64,000 nucleotides of DNA, taken from Neobacillus sp. WH10 (lineage in GTDB: Bacteria > Bacillota > Bacilli > Bacillales > Cytobacillaceae). The DNA lies in contig NZ_CP126110.1 in the NCBI RefSeq assembly GCF_030123405.1, forward strand, positions 5,456,001 through 5,520,000, read 5' to 3'. A program made the position numbers and the translations under genes. Below are positions 17,780-27,455 of the stretch, piece by piece (the stretch's first letter is position 1; each line of letters begins with the position of its first letter). The notes under the pieces are model-generated. The model was not told the DNA's origin. It searched no databases and worked only from the letters and a program-made list of their open reading frames with translations.

Positions 17780-19012
17780 GTGAAAAACGAACTTATTGAA
17801 AGATTTACTTCCTATGTGAAGGTGGACACGCAGTCGGATGAAGGCAGTGAGACCTGTCCATCAACTGAAGGTCAGTGGACCTTGCTGCGCATGCTTGTTG
17901 AGGAATTAAAATCGATTGGTATGGAAGAGGTCACGATGGATGACAACGGCTATGTAATGGCAACCCTGCCGTCCAACACGGAAAAAGAGACACCAACGAT
18001 TGGCTTCCTTGCCCATGTCGACACAGCTACTGACTTCACAGGAAAAAACGTGAAGCCTCAAATGGTCGAGAACTATGATGGCGGGGAAATCGTCCTAAAC
18101 GAAGCGCTAAAGGTGATCATGTCACCGAAGGACTTCCCAAGCTTGCCAGAATACAAAGGGCACACGTTAATTACAACCGATGGCACAACGCTTCTTGGTG
18201 CAGACAACAAAGCCGGGGTCACCGAAATCATGACGGCAATGGACTACTTAATTAAACACCCGGAAATTAAGCACGGTAAGGTCCGCGTTGCGTTCACACC
18301 AGATGAGGAAATTGGCAGAGGTCCACATAAGTTTGACGTTGCGGCCTTCAATGCCAGTCATGCCTACACCGTCGATGGCGGCCCGCTTGGAGAGTTAGAA
18401 TACGAAAGCTTCAACGCTGCTGGGGCCAAAATTACCATCAAGGGTAATAACATTCACCCAGGTTCAGCGAAGGACAAAATGGTCAATTCAATGAAAATTG
18501 CCATGGAATTACATAGCAAGCTTCCAGAACAAGAAGTGCCAGAACATACCGAAGGATACGAAGGCTTTTTCCATCTGCTTTCCTTCAATGGTGATGTTGA
18601 ACAAACAAGTCTCCACTATATTATCAGGGACCATGACAGGGAAAAATTCAATGCCCGCAAGGCCACCTTGGAGAACATCGTGAATGAATTAATAGGGAAA
18701 TACGGCAGTGACAAGATCATTCTTGAACTAAACGATCAATATTACAACATGAGAGAGAAAATAGAACCTGTGAAAGAAATTGTCGACATTGCCCATGAGG
18801 CGATGGTGAGCTTGGATATCAAGCCGATCTCTAAACCAATCCGCGGCGGCACAGACGGCTCGCAGCTTTCCTTTATGGGTCTGCCGACACCGAATATTTT
18901 TACGGGCGGCGAAAACTTCCACGGCAAATTTGAATTTATTTCTGTCGATAATATGATTAAAGCAACAAATACCATCATTGAAATTATCAAACTAACAGAG
19001 CAAAGAGCGTAA
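17780..19012 (+). CDS. pepT: Peptidase T (tripeptide aminopeptidase)
   Basis: Cytoplasmic zinc metallopeptidase of family M20B that removes the N-terminal residue from tripeptides. At 410 residues it has the normal length. The metal-ligand and catalytic motifs are intact: GFLAHVDTATDF (His near 78), TTLLGADNKAG (bridging Asp near 142) and TPDEEIGRG (Glu pair near 176). The HPGSAK motif and PIRGGTDGSQLSFMGLPTPN belong to the dimerisation and C-terminal catalytic parts. The start is a GTG at 17780 after GGGGAG. It is transcribed alone. Confidence 0.96.
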   Translation: MKNELIERFTSYVKVDTQSDEGSETCPSTEGQWTLLRMLVEELKSIGMEEVTMDDNGYVMATLPSNTEKETPTIGFLAHVDTATDFTGKNVKPQMVENYDGGEIVLNEALKVIMSPKDFPSLPEYKGHTLITTDGTTLLGADNKAGVTEIMTAMDYLIKHPEIKHGKVRVAFTPDEEIGRGPHKFDVAAFNASHAYTVDGGPLGELEYESFNAAGAKITIKGNNIHPGSAKDKMVNSMKIAMELHSKLPEQEVPEHTEGYEGFFHLLSFNGDVEQTSLHYIIRDHDREKFNARKATLENIVNELIGKYGSDKIILELNDQYYNMREKIEPVKEIVDIAHEAMVSLDIKPISKPIRGGTDGSQLSFMGLPTPNIFTGGENFHGKFEFISVDNMIKATNTIIEIIKLTEQRA

Positions 19013-19024
19013 AATGAAGAAGCC

Positions 19025-19074
19025 CCCAATAAAGTAAACAGATTTTTATTATTTCATCTGTCTACTTTATTGGG
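19025..19074. terminator. Long hairpin between convergent pepT and kinase genes
   Basis: The arms at 19025-19043 and 19056-19074 (CCCAATAAAGTA / TACTTTATTGGG, extended to 19 bp with a mismatch) form a stable stem just after pepT. There is no clear T tract on either side. It could still act as a bidirectional terminator for the two converging genes. Confidence 0.6.
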
Positions 19075-19092
19075 AGCATATCAAACCTCGGG

Positions 19093-20200
19093 TTAGCTTT
19101 TTTCATTCACAAGAACCGCCAAGCACTGCTCGAGGCTTGAAACCGTCTCCTCTAGCTGTGCATGTAACTGATCAGCAGACCACTTCCCGCCATTCCCCTG
19201 TAAGTCCTTTTGAATAAGCAAAATCATCCAAATAGAAAACACCGATGCAAACAAATAATACTCCTCGATAAAAGCACCTCGATCAACGTCAAAACCTACA
19301 TGATCAAGATACACTGACAAGATTCTCTCGCGGAACTGAGCCGTCATCTTCTTCGGAAAAAGGGGATACGACATATCAATTAAATGGTACAAATCCCAAT
19401 AGGGCATATTTAAATGGGTGTGCTCCCAGTCTAAAATCATCAATTTACCCTTCACAACCGCAAAATTCCCTGAATGCAAATCACCGTGAGACAAAACCAG
19501 TTTCTGTGAAAATACGAAGCTATCAATCAGCATGTATAGATGATGGATGGCATCTTCCTCCATGTTAATAAGCGATAATAACCGAAGGACTTCTTCCTTC
19601 TGCACACAAATATCCGCTACAAGCTCCTTAATCCCTGGTTTTAAACCTGTAAGCGGCACACCCCTAAGTTTTTCTATTGGCAGGGAATGCCACCAAGCGA
19701 CCCATTCAACCACACCTAATACACTTTCCTCATGAAAATCGTGTGACAAATAACCAAGGTCCTCAAGAATCATCCAATTAAGCTCGGGGGCATCACTAAT
19801 CGAATACGAGAGTATTTTTGGATAAATAGCTGGTAATAAGGGAAGAACATGCTCGTGAATCCATACTTCTTTACCTATTTGGCCATTATTTGTTAATGGT
19901 TTAAAAATAAAGCTATTGGAAGGGGATAAATAGAATCTTTCAATCAGCCTTCCGTTCATCCCTTTATAGAGGGTTTCTTTTTTTAAGATTACCTCATTAT
20001 TTAATGTACCATCTGCTAAAACAATAGTTGCTGGCAGCTTCGTAAAACCTCACCACCCATTCATCATTTAATTTCAATCCCTGTACTCTAAGTCCTTCGG
20101 AAGGGGAGAAAAGCTGTTTGTTATATAATAGACCTGTTGGTAACAGTCCCACTTTGACCAATACAGATGTGCAATCGATTCTCATCCAGGATTGCAGCAT
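19093..20200 (-). pseudogene. APH-like phosphotransferase, split by a frameshift
   Basis: The C-terminal 288 residues (19093-19959) contain the aminoglycoside/choline kinase motifs LSHGDLHSGNF and LMILDWEH, with catalytic Asp and metal-binding residues intact. The N-terminal part (to 20200) is in another frame and ends in KLNDEWVVRF before running out of frame. Removing one base from the AAAA run at 20044-20047 joins them into KLNDEWVVRFTKLPATIVLA and on through LNNEVILKKETLYKGMNG, a natural kinase N-lobe. So either the gene is broken or the assembly has a 1-base homopolymer error. The full protein would be about 365 residues. Substrate unknown. A shorter product from ATG 19959 would lack most of the N-lobe. 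Confidence 0.75.
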
Positions 20201-20282
20201 CTACATTTAATACTTATGTATGATGGGAGAGTTTATATCCAATAACCTTGAATAAAGGACTTTATTTTTTATCGAAAATGGA

Positions 20283-21188
20283 TTAATTCTGATACCTGTC
20301 AAGGATGCTGAAAAACTCTCCCAAAAACTCGTAAAAAAGCTTTTCTGTCGGCAGCAGCTCGCGTTCATTCGGAATAATGACACCGACTGTCCTCGTTACA
20401 TTTGGTTCCGTTATCGGAATTTTGACCGTTGACCTTGGCAGGCTGTCAATTAACGTGATTTCCGGAATAAGTGTCACGCCTAGACCTGCAGATACCAAGC
20501 CTTTAATAGCATCAATATCCTCTCCTTCAAATGACACTTGAGGTTCAAAGCCAAGCATCAAGCAGGCATTGACAATGATTTCGCGTAAAATAAAACCATT
20601 TGGAAAAAGAACAAAGGAATCATCCCGTAATTCACTTAATGTTAATAACCGTTTGTTGGAAAGGGGATGGGTATGCGGTAATAAAGCAACGATATTTTCG
20701 GTAAATAAGGTTTTTCCTTTAACTTTCTTCACCTTCTTAGGAACCGGGCCAAGCAGGGCAAGGTTAAATTCCCCTTTAATGACACCATCAATTAAGTTTT
20801 GGTAGGAAGCTTGAATAAGCTGAAACTTAACATGGGGATAACGCTCGCGGAAGGCTGAAATGGCCGTCGGTAAGGTATATGCCGCCAGGCTGCTAGGGAA
20901 TCCAATTCGGATCGTTCCTCTCTCCGGGTCTAGAAATTCCTCCACCTCACGTTTGGCATTGTCAATCAGCTTCATCGCCTGCTGCATCTGCTCTAAAAAC
21001 ATAGTACCGATCGGGGTCAGTTTGACATTTCTACCTTCTCGGATAAACAAATCAACCCCTAATTCCGCTTCCAAATTAACAATCTGCCTGCTCACTGCTG
21101 ATTGGGCGACATGCAATGCATTAGCAGCCTCTGTTACATGCTCTCTTTTGGCAACTTCAATAAAATAGTGAATTTGTCGTAACTCCAT
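20283..21188 (-). CDS. gltC: LysR-type regulator GltC
   Basis: The protein has 301 residues: an N-terminal winged helix (residues 1-60, MELRQIHYFIEVAKREHVTE, with QSAVSRQI recognition helix) and a C-terminal two-lobe effector domain. Long blocks match B. subtilis GltC by recall (RGTIRIGFPSSLA, FNLALLGPVP, EGEDIDAIKGLVSAGLGVTL). In B. subtilis GltC activates glutamate synthase gltAB. Here it is divergent from a glutamate dehydrogenase gene, so it probably controls gdhA. Shared promoter region 21189-21346 is very AT-rich; I see no convincing GltC box. Confidence 0.88.
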   Translation of the reverse strand: MELRQIHYFIEVAKREHVTEAANALHVAQSAVSRQIVNLEAELGVDLFIREGRNVKLTPIGTMFLEQMQQAMKLIDNAKREVEEFLDPERGTIRIGFPSSLAAYTLPTAISAFRERYPHVKFQLIQASYQNLIDGVIKGEFNLALLGPVPKKVKKVKGKTLFTENIVALLPHTHPLSNKRLLTLSELRDDSFVLFPNGFILREIIVNACLMLGFEPQVSFEGEDIDAIKGLVSAGLGVTLIPEITLIDSLPRSTVKIPITEPNVTRTVGVIIPNERELLPTEKLFYEFLGEFFSILDRYQN

Positions 21189-21346
21189 CTATTCCACCCC
21201 ATAATCTATCAATCTATTTTCGGCATCAATCTTATCTATTTTTCATATTGCTTAGATTATTTATCAATTATAAAATAAAACGATAATAATATGAAGAATA
21301 TTCAGTTTATATAAATACTGTTCATTGAGTTATAGGGGTGAATTCC

Positions 21347-22729
21347 ATGCAAACAATTGAGGATGTAAAACAATCAGGTTCAAAGGCAGCAAGGGAATAT
21401 GTTAATAATGTGTTCGAAACGGTAAAACAGCGCAATGCATTCGAAGGTGAATTTCATCAGGCGGTGAAGGAAATTTTTGATTCACTTGTGCCCGTTTTTG
21501 CAAAACATCCAACATATATCGAACAGGGGATCCTTGAAAGGATCGTCGAACCCGAAAGAGTTATTACCTTTCGAGTTCCCTGGGTGGATGACTGCGGCAG
21601 GGTTCAAGTAAACCGTGGATTCCGTGTCCAGTTCAACAGTGCCATCGGTCCGTATAAAGGCGGTTTACGCTTCCATCCATCTGTGAATACCAGTATTATT
21701 AAATTTTTAGGCTTTGAGCAAATTTTTAAAAACTCCTTAACCGGCCAGCCGATTGGCGGTGGAAAAGGGGGCTCTGATTTTGATCCGAAGGGGAAATCGG
21801 ACGGTGAAATCATGCGCTTCTGCCAAAGCTTCATGACAGAGCTTTACCGCCATATTGGTCCGGATGTCGATGTGCCGGCAGGAGATATCGGCGTTGGGGC
21901 AAGAGAAATTGGCTTTATGTTTGGACAATATAAAAAAATCCGCGGCAGCTTCGAGGCAGGGGTTTTTACTGGAAAAGGATTGGGGTACGGTGGCAGCTTA
22001 GTACGTACAGAAGCCACAGGCTATGGCACAGTCTATTTTGTCCAGGAAATGTTAAAGGATCAAGGCCTGAGTTTTTGCGGCAGTACGGTCGTTGTTTCCG
22101 GCTCCGGTAATGTGTCCATTTATGCCATGGAAAAAGCAGCGCAATTCGGTGCCAAGGTTGTTGCCTGCAGTGATTCCAATGGTTATATCTATGATGATAA
22201 TGGCATTAATTTAGAGACCGTCAAACAAATTAAAGAGGTCGAGCGAAAAAGAATCAAAGAGTATGTAAAATACCACCCACATGCCCAATATTTCGAAGGA
22301 TGCTCAGGGATTTGGTCAATTCCGTGTGATATCGCCTTACCTTGTGCAACCCAAAATGAAATTGATGAAACTGCTGCAAAAATTCTTGTGGCAAACGGCG
22401 TTAAAGCGATCGGAGAAGGCGCAAACATGCCTTCAACATTAGCAGCCGTCGATGTATTCCTTAACAGCGAGGTGCTGTTTGCCCCAGGTAAAGCGGCCAA
22501 TGCCGGTGGTGTAGCCGTTTCAGCTTTAGAAATGGCGCAAAACAGTGCTCGTTTGTCCTGGACGTTTGAGGAAGTGGACGCCAAGCTACACCAAATCATG
22601 ATTAACATTTATCAAAACAGTGTAAAAGCCGCCGTAGAATACGGATTTCCAGGCAATTTGGTTGTCGGCGCCAACATCGCCGGGTTCACTAAAGTTGCTG
22701 ACGCGATGATCGCACAGGGTGTGATTTAA
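21347..22729 (+). CDS. gdhA: NADP-type glutamate dehydrogenase
   Basis: Catalyses 2-oxoglutarate + ammonia + NADPH to glutamate. The protein has 460 residues from the ATG at 21347, which has GGGGTG at ideal spacing; a GTG three codons earlier overlaps that site. The motifs are those of the hexameric small-subunit class: FRVQFNSAIGPYKGGLRFHP, FKNSLTGQPIGGGKGGSDFD (catalytic Lys), DVDVPAGDIGVG and the Rossmann motif VSGSGNVS. Size and sequence fit the E. coli GdhA-like NADPH biosynthetic group rather than RocG/GudB (about 424 residues). The gene is divergent from gltC and followed by a terminator. Confidence 0.94.
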   Translation: MQTIEDVKQSGSKAAREYVNNVFETVKQRNAFEGEFHQAVKEIFDSLVPVFAKHPTYIEQGILERIVEPERVITFRVPWVDDCGRVQVNRGFRVQFNSAIGPYKGGLRFHPSVNTSIIKFLGFEQIFKNSLTGQPIGGGKGGSDFDPKGKSDGEIMRFCQSFMTELYRHIGPDVDVPAGDIGVGAREIGFMFGQYKKIRGSFEAGVFTGKGLGYGGSLVRTEATGYGTVYFVQEMLKDQGLSFCGSTVVVSGSGNVSIYAMEKAAQFGAKVVACSDSNGYIYDDNGINLETVKQIKEVERKRIKEYVKYHPHAQYFEGCSGIWSIPCDIALPCATQNEIDETAAKILVANGVKAIGEGANMPSTLAAVDVFLNSEVLFAPGKAANAGGVAVSALEMAQNSARLSWTFEEVDAKLHQIMINIYQNSVKAAVEYGFPGNLVVGANIAGFTKVADAMIAQGVI

Positions 22730-22755
22730 AAATCTCCTACTAAGGGGATTTTTTT
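22729..22755 (+). terminator. Terminator of gdhA
   Basis: The arms AAAATCTCC (22729-22737) and GGGGATTTT (22744-22752) pair over 9 bp, including a G-T pair, and run into seven T residues. It begins inside the stop codon. Confidence 0.85.
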
Positions 22756-22784
22756 AGGTAATAGGAAAGTATAAGTGCAACTAC

Positions 22785-22835
22785 GCCTTTGTCTTCGCCC
22801 TTAGGGGCTCGCCAATCGGCGAGTTTTCTTTATGT
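22785..22835. repeat. Fragment of an interspersed intergenic repeat
   Basis: Contains CGCCCTTAGGGGCTCGCCAA and TCGGCGAGTTTTC, with the short inverted repeat CTCGCC / GGCGAG. Related pieces are at 314-374 (CTAGGGGCTCG) and 15590-15632 (CAGTCGGCGAGTCTTC). It may also work as a weak hairpin. Confidence 0.4.
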
Positions 22836-22914
22836 CCTTCGAACACAGTCTGCATGTTTTCCTTGTCGACTGGTTACATTAACATTGGTTCAATTATCAA
22901 GGAGGTTATACGCT

Positions 22915-23040
22915 ATGGACAACAAAGACACCCATGCATTTGTCGAAAAGCTGCAGGAAAACCAGAAGAAGGATAGGAAAAATAGGGAAAAGCAAGGCGA
23001 CGATCACCCTGGCAAGAAATTACCGAATCATAATCATTAA
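22915..23040 (+). CDS. Small hydrophilic protein, DUF4023-like
   Basis: 41 residues from the ATG at 22915, with AAGGAGG about 9 bases upstream, which is the best evidence that it is real; the longer in-frame extension to 22789 has no such site. Very hydrophilic: starts MDNKDTHAFVEKLQENQKKD and ends in KLPNHNH. The pattern (THxFVEKLxENQxKxxKN and the KLPNH end) fits what I recall of the roughly 40-residue DUF4023 family found in spore formers. Function unknown. A strong terminator follows. Confidence 0.75.
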   Translation: MDNKDTHAFVEKLQENQKKDRKNREKQGDDHPGKKLPNHNH

Positions 23041-23061
23041 TCATTAATCATTGAAGTGAAG

Positions 23062-23093
23062 CAAGCCATGGCACGAGCCATGGCTTGTTTTTT
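23062..23093 (+). terminator. Terminator of the DUF4023-like gene
   Basis: The perfect 11-bp stem CAAGCCATGGC / GCCATGGCTTG with loop ACGA is followed by six T residues. Confidence 0.92.
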
Positions 23094-23432
23094 AATTTAA
23101 ACTTTGTTTCTAGTAAGCTGCTAATCTAGTTTTTTATCATCGTTCTATATATCGTTATATCTGTATTTTTTGTCGAACGAAATCCCTTTCTTAATAATTC
23201 ATGTCGAGATAACATGGAAATGTACAGCTATTTTATGACTTTTGCACTATTTTGTTGAATTTCTCTATTGGATTTTTCCAAGATAGTAGGGGGTGATAGA
23301 GGGAGTGGATATTTTTTTAATAAAGGGAAGCGTTGGAATATAACCTTATCATTGGACACTTTGGTTATATGGAGCTAGTAGTGTAACCGGTTCTTCTTTG
23401 GTATTATTTATTATTTTTAGGAGGAAGAAGGA
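23094..23432 (+). promoter_or_regulatory. Leader region of the large Ig-repeat protein gene
   Basis: About 340 bases without a gene. It is AT-rich. An inverted repeat ATATAACC (23338-23345) / GGTTATAT (23363-23370) lies some 65 bases before the start codon, and the sequence GGAGCTAGTAGTGTAACCGG follows it. This could be a folded leader, but I recognise no riboswitch class. The ribosome site AGGAGGAAG at 23421 is strong. No clear sigma-A promoter was assigned. Confidence 0.35.
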
Positions 23433-26400
23433 ATGCTAAGAAAATTACAGAAAACACTTGTCATGTTGTTAGTGCTGTTACTTTCAGGATTTGTCCCTGC
23501 CATATCTGCAATTGCTGCCGGTATTGAATTAGTTGATTCATCTCCAGAATTTGAAGCAGCTCCTGATAAGGTTATTAAAGTTTACCCGGGAGAGAAGGTG
23601 GATTTTAAAATTAAGTTAGCCTATACAGGCGGAAATCAAAAAAATACCTCCGGGACAATACATGTTGACACCAAATACTATATAGGCTATCCAGAAAACC
23701 CTGTTCCTCCAAAGGGTACAAAGGATATTCCATATTCAGGGGAAACACTTTCTACTGTTGTAGATGGTGCTCAAATTTTCGTTAATTCAAATGTAACACC
23801 CGGAACTTACAACGTCCCAATTCAAATAAAAATTAATGATAATAAACCAGGCACAGGAAATTCTCTTGTAAATGATACAGTTGATAAATTAACTGTTGAG
23901 GTGTTAGGCGAAAAAGTTAAACCTGTTGTCAGCATTACAAAGCCAACCGAAGGTAAATTCTATCAATCCAACCAGTTATCGTCCAGCCCGGAATTTACCG
24001 TTGAAGAGCAAAGTACTTATAGAACAGAGATATTTGGATGGGATACTAATACTGAAGGCAAGCATACCGTTACAGTTAAAGCCATTGATAAATATGATAA
24101 TGTAGGACAAGCATCCGTTACATATTATATTGACAATACAAAACCAGAGATTCATTCCGTATTGGTTGATGGCGGGGTCTATAACACTGACTCTTTAAAA
24201 GATATAGTGAAGAGTTATTATACGATTAAAGAACCAAACCTACAATCTTCAACCACTCCTGATCTTGACCTGACTGTTGGATCTCATACAATTAAAATTA
24301 CTGCTCTGGATAAAGCTGGGAATTATTCAGAAAAATCGATTAACTATGTTGTTGATAATGATGCACCAACGATTTCCTTTAAATTTAATGATGGCGGTTT
24401 TTATACATCAGAAACTTTCCGTACATTTAACCCTTACTATGAAGTAAAGGATGACAACTTAGACAATTCCACGATTAACGCTTCCACACCAGTCTTAACT
24501 GAAGGGCCACAATCAGTAACTGTTAGTGCATCTGATAAAGCAAATAATCATAGCACCGCCACTGCAAATTACACCATCGACGATACCGCTCCAAAGGTTA
24601 CCATAAACTTGGAGAATGGCAAATATTATAACGCAAGTTCTTTAAGCAAAATCGGACAGCTTTATACAGCAACAGATACTAATTTATCAACAGTAATCCC
24701 TACCGGTTTCGGAACAACTGATGGCCACTATTATGCTTCAGTAAGGGCCGTTGATAAAGCTGGAAATGCGACCGAAAAAAATGTTGAGTACTATGTTGAT
24801 ACTAAAGATCCTGCTATTACTATTGATTCTGAAAAAATCGCAAATGGCGGCTACTATAAATCTAGCTATTTACAGGACCTTACCAATTTTTACACGGTGG
24901 AAGATGAGAACAAGGATAAGGTTGATATAAGTCCATTTGATTTTACAGAGGGAAATCACACACTAACCATTATGGCAACAGATAAAGCAGGAAATTCAAA
25001 AACTGAAACCATCACTTACACTGTCGATAACACATCACCAACAATATCGTTTAATTTAACACAAAATGGATTCTATCATTTTAAAAATCTACCAGAAAAC
25101 TATTACACTACTTCCGATAACAACCAAGTAGTAAGTGTTGTTCAATCTGCCTATGATAAATCTGAGGGGACCCATGAGCTAACCGTTACAGCAATGGATG
25201 CTGCCGGCAATAAGACGACAGCAACAATTAAGTACACAGTCGATAATACTGCACCAGTGGTCTCGATTGAAAAACCAAAGGCGGGCGGATATTATAAATC
25301 AGCAGATTTACCTGATGATAAGCCAATCTATTCCATTGACGAAAAAAATCCATACGATTTTAATATCGTCGGCTATAACAAAAAAGATGAATCGGAGCAT
25401 ACCGTAACGATTGTCGCCACGGATGCGGCCGGTAACATCGGAACTGCTTCTGTAACGTATACAGTTGACAATACGAAGCCAACAATCACCTCCGTATTAA
25501 CGAATGGCGGGTACTATAATGCTGATACCCTGAAACAATTAGGTCAGTATTACACTGTACAAGATACTAATCTCTATCCTGAAAGCGTTAAGGCAAGCGA
25601 TTTAATCTACACAGAGGGTAAACATACGGCAAAAATTTCTGCAATTGACAAGGCCGGCAATGAAGCCGAAAAAACGATTGAGTACACTGTCGATAATACC
25701 AAGCCTGTCATCACATTTAAGTTTGACGACAATGGTTTCTATACTTCTGAGAAATTTAAGACGTTTACTCCTTACTTTACCATTGATGACGAAAACCTTG
25801 ATGAAAACACAGTGGACTTTAACGGTCTTGGTTTTACAGAAATGAAACACGAGTTATCGGTAAGTGCAGCTGATAAAGCTGGAAACAGTAATAGCGCCAA
25901 GGCAAGCTATACGATTGATGATACCGCACCAGAAGTTTCTCTTACTTTAGAAGCAGGTAAATATTATAACCTTGCTGCGTTAGAGACACTTGGACAATAC
26001 TGGACAGCAAACGATACGAACCTATTTGATGTACAGCATACTCCATTAGCGACATCCGACGGCACTTATACAGCTACAGTCACAGCTGTCGATAAAGCTG
26101 GTAATAGTACATCTAAATCTGTCGAATACCATTTAGATAACACACCTCCAGTCATAAATATTGATGAAACGAAACTCAAAGATGGCGGCTTCTATAATGC
26201 AGCTTATCTGAAAGGGTTAACTGAAAAACCTTATACTGTTACAGAAGTTAACCCAGTTACTGATAATGCAAGTGACTTGAAATTCGATGAAGGAACTTAC
26301 GCCTATACCGTCACTGTTACTGATAAGGCCGGTAATACAACAACCAAAACAATTTCGTATACAGTTGACAACACTGCGCCAACCATTTCATTGAAATTAA

Positions 26401-27404
26401 CCGAGAATGGTATTTATACCTCTCAATTTCTCTATGAAATGGGTCAGTACTACAGTGCCTCCGATAACAATAACGATATTACGGTTAGTGCCGATCCATT
26501 AATAATGGGTGAAGATGGAACCTATACTTTAAGAGTGACGGCCACTGATAAGGCTGGTAATCGTTCTTCTGTATCTATCACTTATACAGTGGATGATACG
26601 AAACCAGCAGTAAAGTTCTATTTAACCAATGGTAAGCACTATTCAACAAAAGCATTAACCGAGGCCCTAACTGGACCTAAGACCTACTATGCTGTAACCG
26701 ATGAACATCTAATTGATGTCAAAGCCGATGAGCTGCAAACCGGTGAAGGCGTTCATAAATTAACCGTCACTGCTAAAGACGCTGCCGGTAACACAACTGT
26801 TTCGACCATTACGTACACAGTTGATAACACCGCCCCAGTCATCAGCGGCCTGCAGGGTTTAAAGGACGGCCAGCGCTTCTTAGTTGGACAGGAAGTCGAG
26901 GTCATTCCTATAGTAACTGATAAGCTGGATTCAAACCCTAACTTACAGTTTGAGCAAAAGCTTGATACCTCTAAAGCTGGGATTCATACCGTAACAGTAA
27001 CAGCAACCGATCAAGCGGGCAACACAAGTACTTTCAAATATTCCTACCATGTTTACGACTTCAGCGGGGTTCAACAACCGATAGAAGCCAACGGAACAAG
27101 CACATTTAAAAAGAATAGTACAATTCCTGTAAAGTTCGAAATTTACGACGGTAAAGAACAGGTGAATGATGCCATCGCAACCATTCAATTAGTTAAGATT
27201 ACTGATCAGATAAGCGGAGTTCCTTTCGATGGTATATCGACATCTGCAGCCTCCGAAGGAAACCTGTTCCGCTCAAATAGCCAGTATATCTTTAATCTGG
27301 GAACAAAGACATTAGACGAAGGCCAATTTAAAGCTATAATCACGATTTTACTTGATGGTAAAAAGGTTACAAAAGAATCTTCTACCTTCTACATTAGAAA
27401 GTAA
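23433..27404 (+). CDS. Large secreted Ig-like repeat protein with PxKF-type C-terminus
   Basis: The protein has 1323 residues. A Sec signal peptide (LQKTLVMLLVLLLSGFVPAI, cleavage near residue 29) precedes a unique N-terminal domain (about residues 30-160). Then come 14 bacterial Ig-like repeats of about 75 residues, each following the pattern GGYYxxxxL...YxVxDxNL...EGxHTxTVTATDKAGN...YTVDNTxP. The six-repeat block beginning near residue 165 is repeated as a block beginning near residue 606 (see findings). The C-terminus (about 1225-1323) contains STFKKNSTIPVKFEIYD, a PxKF-type domain. There is no LPxTG sorting signal, membrane anchor or S-layer motif, so it is probably released or held non-covalently. 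Likely an extended adhesin or matrix rod; no catalytic motif is visible. Confidence 0.88.
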   Translation: MLRKLQKTLVMLLVLLLSGFVPAISAIAAGIELVDSSPEFEAAPDKVIKVYPGEKVDFKIKLAYTGGNQKNTSGTIHVDTKYYIGYPENPVPPKGTKDIPYSGETLSTVVDGAQIFVNSNVTPGTYNVPIQIKINDNKPGTGNSLVNDTVDKLTVEVLGEKVKPVVSITKPTEGKFYQSNQLSSSPEFTVEEQSTYRTEIFGWDTNTEGKHTVTVKAIDKYDNVGQASVTYYIDNTKPEIHSVLVDGGVYNTDSLKDIVKSYYTIKEPNLQSSTTPDLDLTVGSHTIKITALDKAGNYSEKSINYVVDNDAPTISFKFNDGGFYTSETFRTFNPYYEVKDDNLDNSTINASTPVLTEGPQSVTVSASDKANNHSTATANYTIDDTAPKVTINLENGKYYNASSLSKIGQLYTATDTNLSTVIPTGFGTTDGHYYASVRAVDKAGNATEKNVEYYVDTKDPAITIDSEKIANGGYYKSSYLQDLTNFYTVEDENKDKVDISPFDFTEGNHTLTIMATDKAGNSKTETITYTVDNTSPTISFNLTQNGFYHFKNLPENYYTTSDNNQVVSVVQSAYDKSEGTHELTVTAMDAAGNKTTATIKYTVDNTAPVVSIEKPKAGGYYKSADLPDDKPIYSIDEKNPYDFNIVGYNKKDESEHTVTIVATDAAGNIGTASVTYTVDNTKPTITSVLTNGGYYNADTLKQLGQYYTVQDTNLYPESVKASDLIYTEGKHTAKISAIDKAGNEAEKTIEYTVDNTKPVITFKFDDNGFYTSEKFKTFTPYFTIDDENLDENTVDFNGLGFTEMKHELSVSAADKAGNSNSAKASYTIDDTAPEVSLTLEAGKYYNLAALETLGQYWTANDTNLFDVQHTPLATSDGTYTATVTAVDKAGNSTSKSVEYHLDNTPPVINIDETKLKDGGFYNAAYLKGLTEKPYTVTEVNPVTDNASDLKFDEGTYAYTVTVTDKAGNTTTKTISYTVDNTAPTISLKLTENGIYTSQFLYEMGQYYSASDNNNDITVSADPLIMGEDGTYTLRVTATDKAGNRSSVSITYTVDDTKPAVKFYLTNGKHYSTKALTEALTGPKTYYAVTDEHLIDVKADELQTGEGVHKLTVTAKDAAGNTTVSTITYTVDNTAPVISGLQGLKDGQRFLVGQEVEVIPIVTDKLDSNPNLQFEQKLDTSKAGIHTVTVTATDQAGNTSTFKYSYHVYDFSGVQQPIEANGTSTFKKNSTIPVKFEIYDGKEQVNDAIATIQLVKITDQISGVPFDGISTSAASEGNLFRSNSQYIFNLGTKTLDEGQFKAIITILLDGKKVTKESSTFYIRK

Positions 27405-27455
27405 TCACAAAGGACCCCGCCTTTAAATTAACAGACGGGGTTCGTTTTTTTAAAC

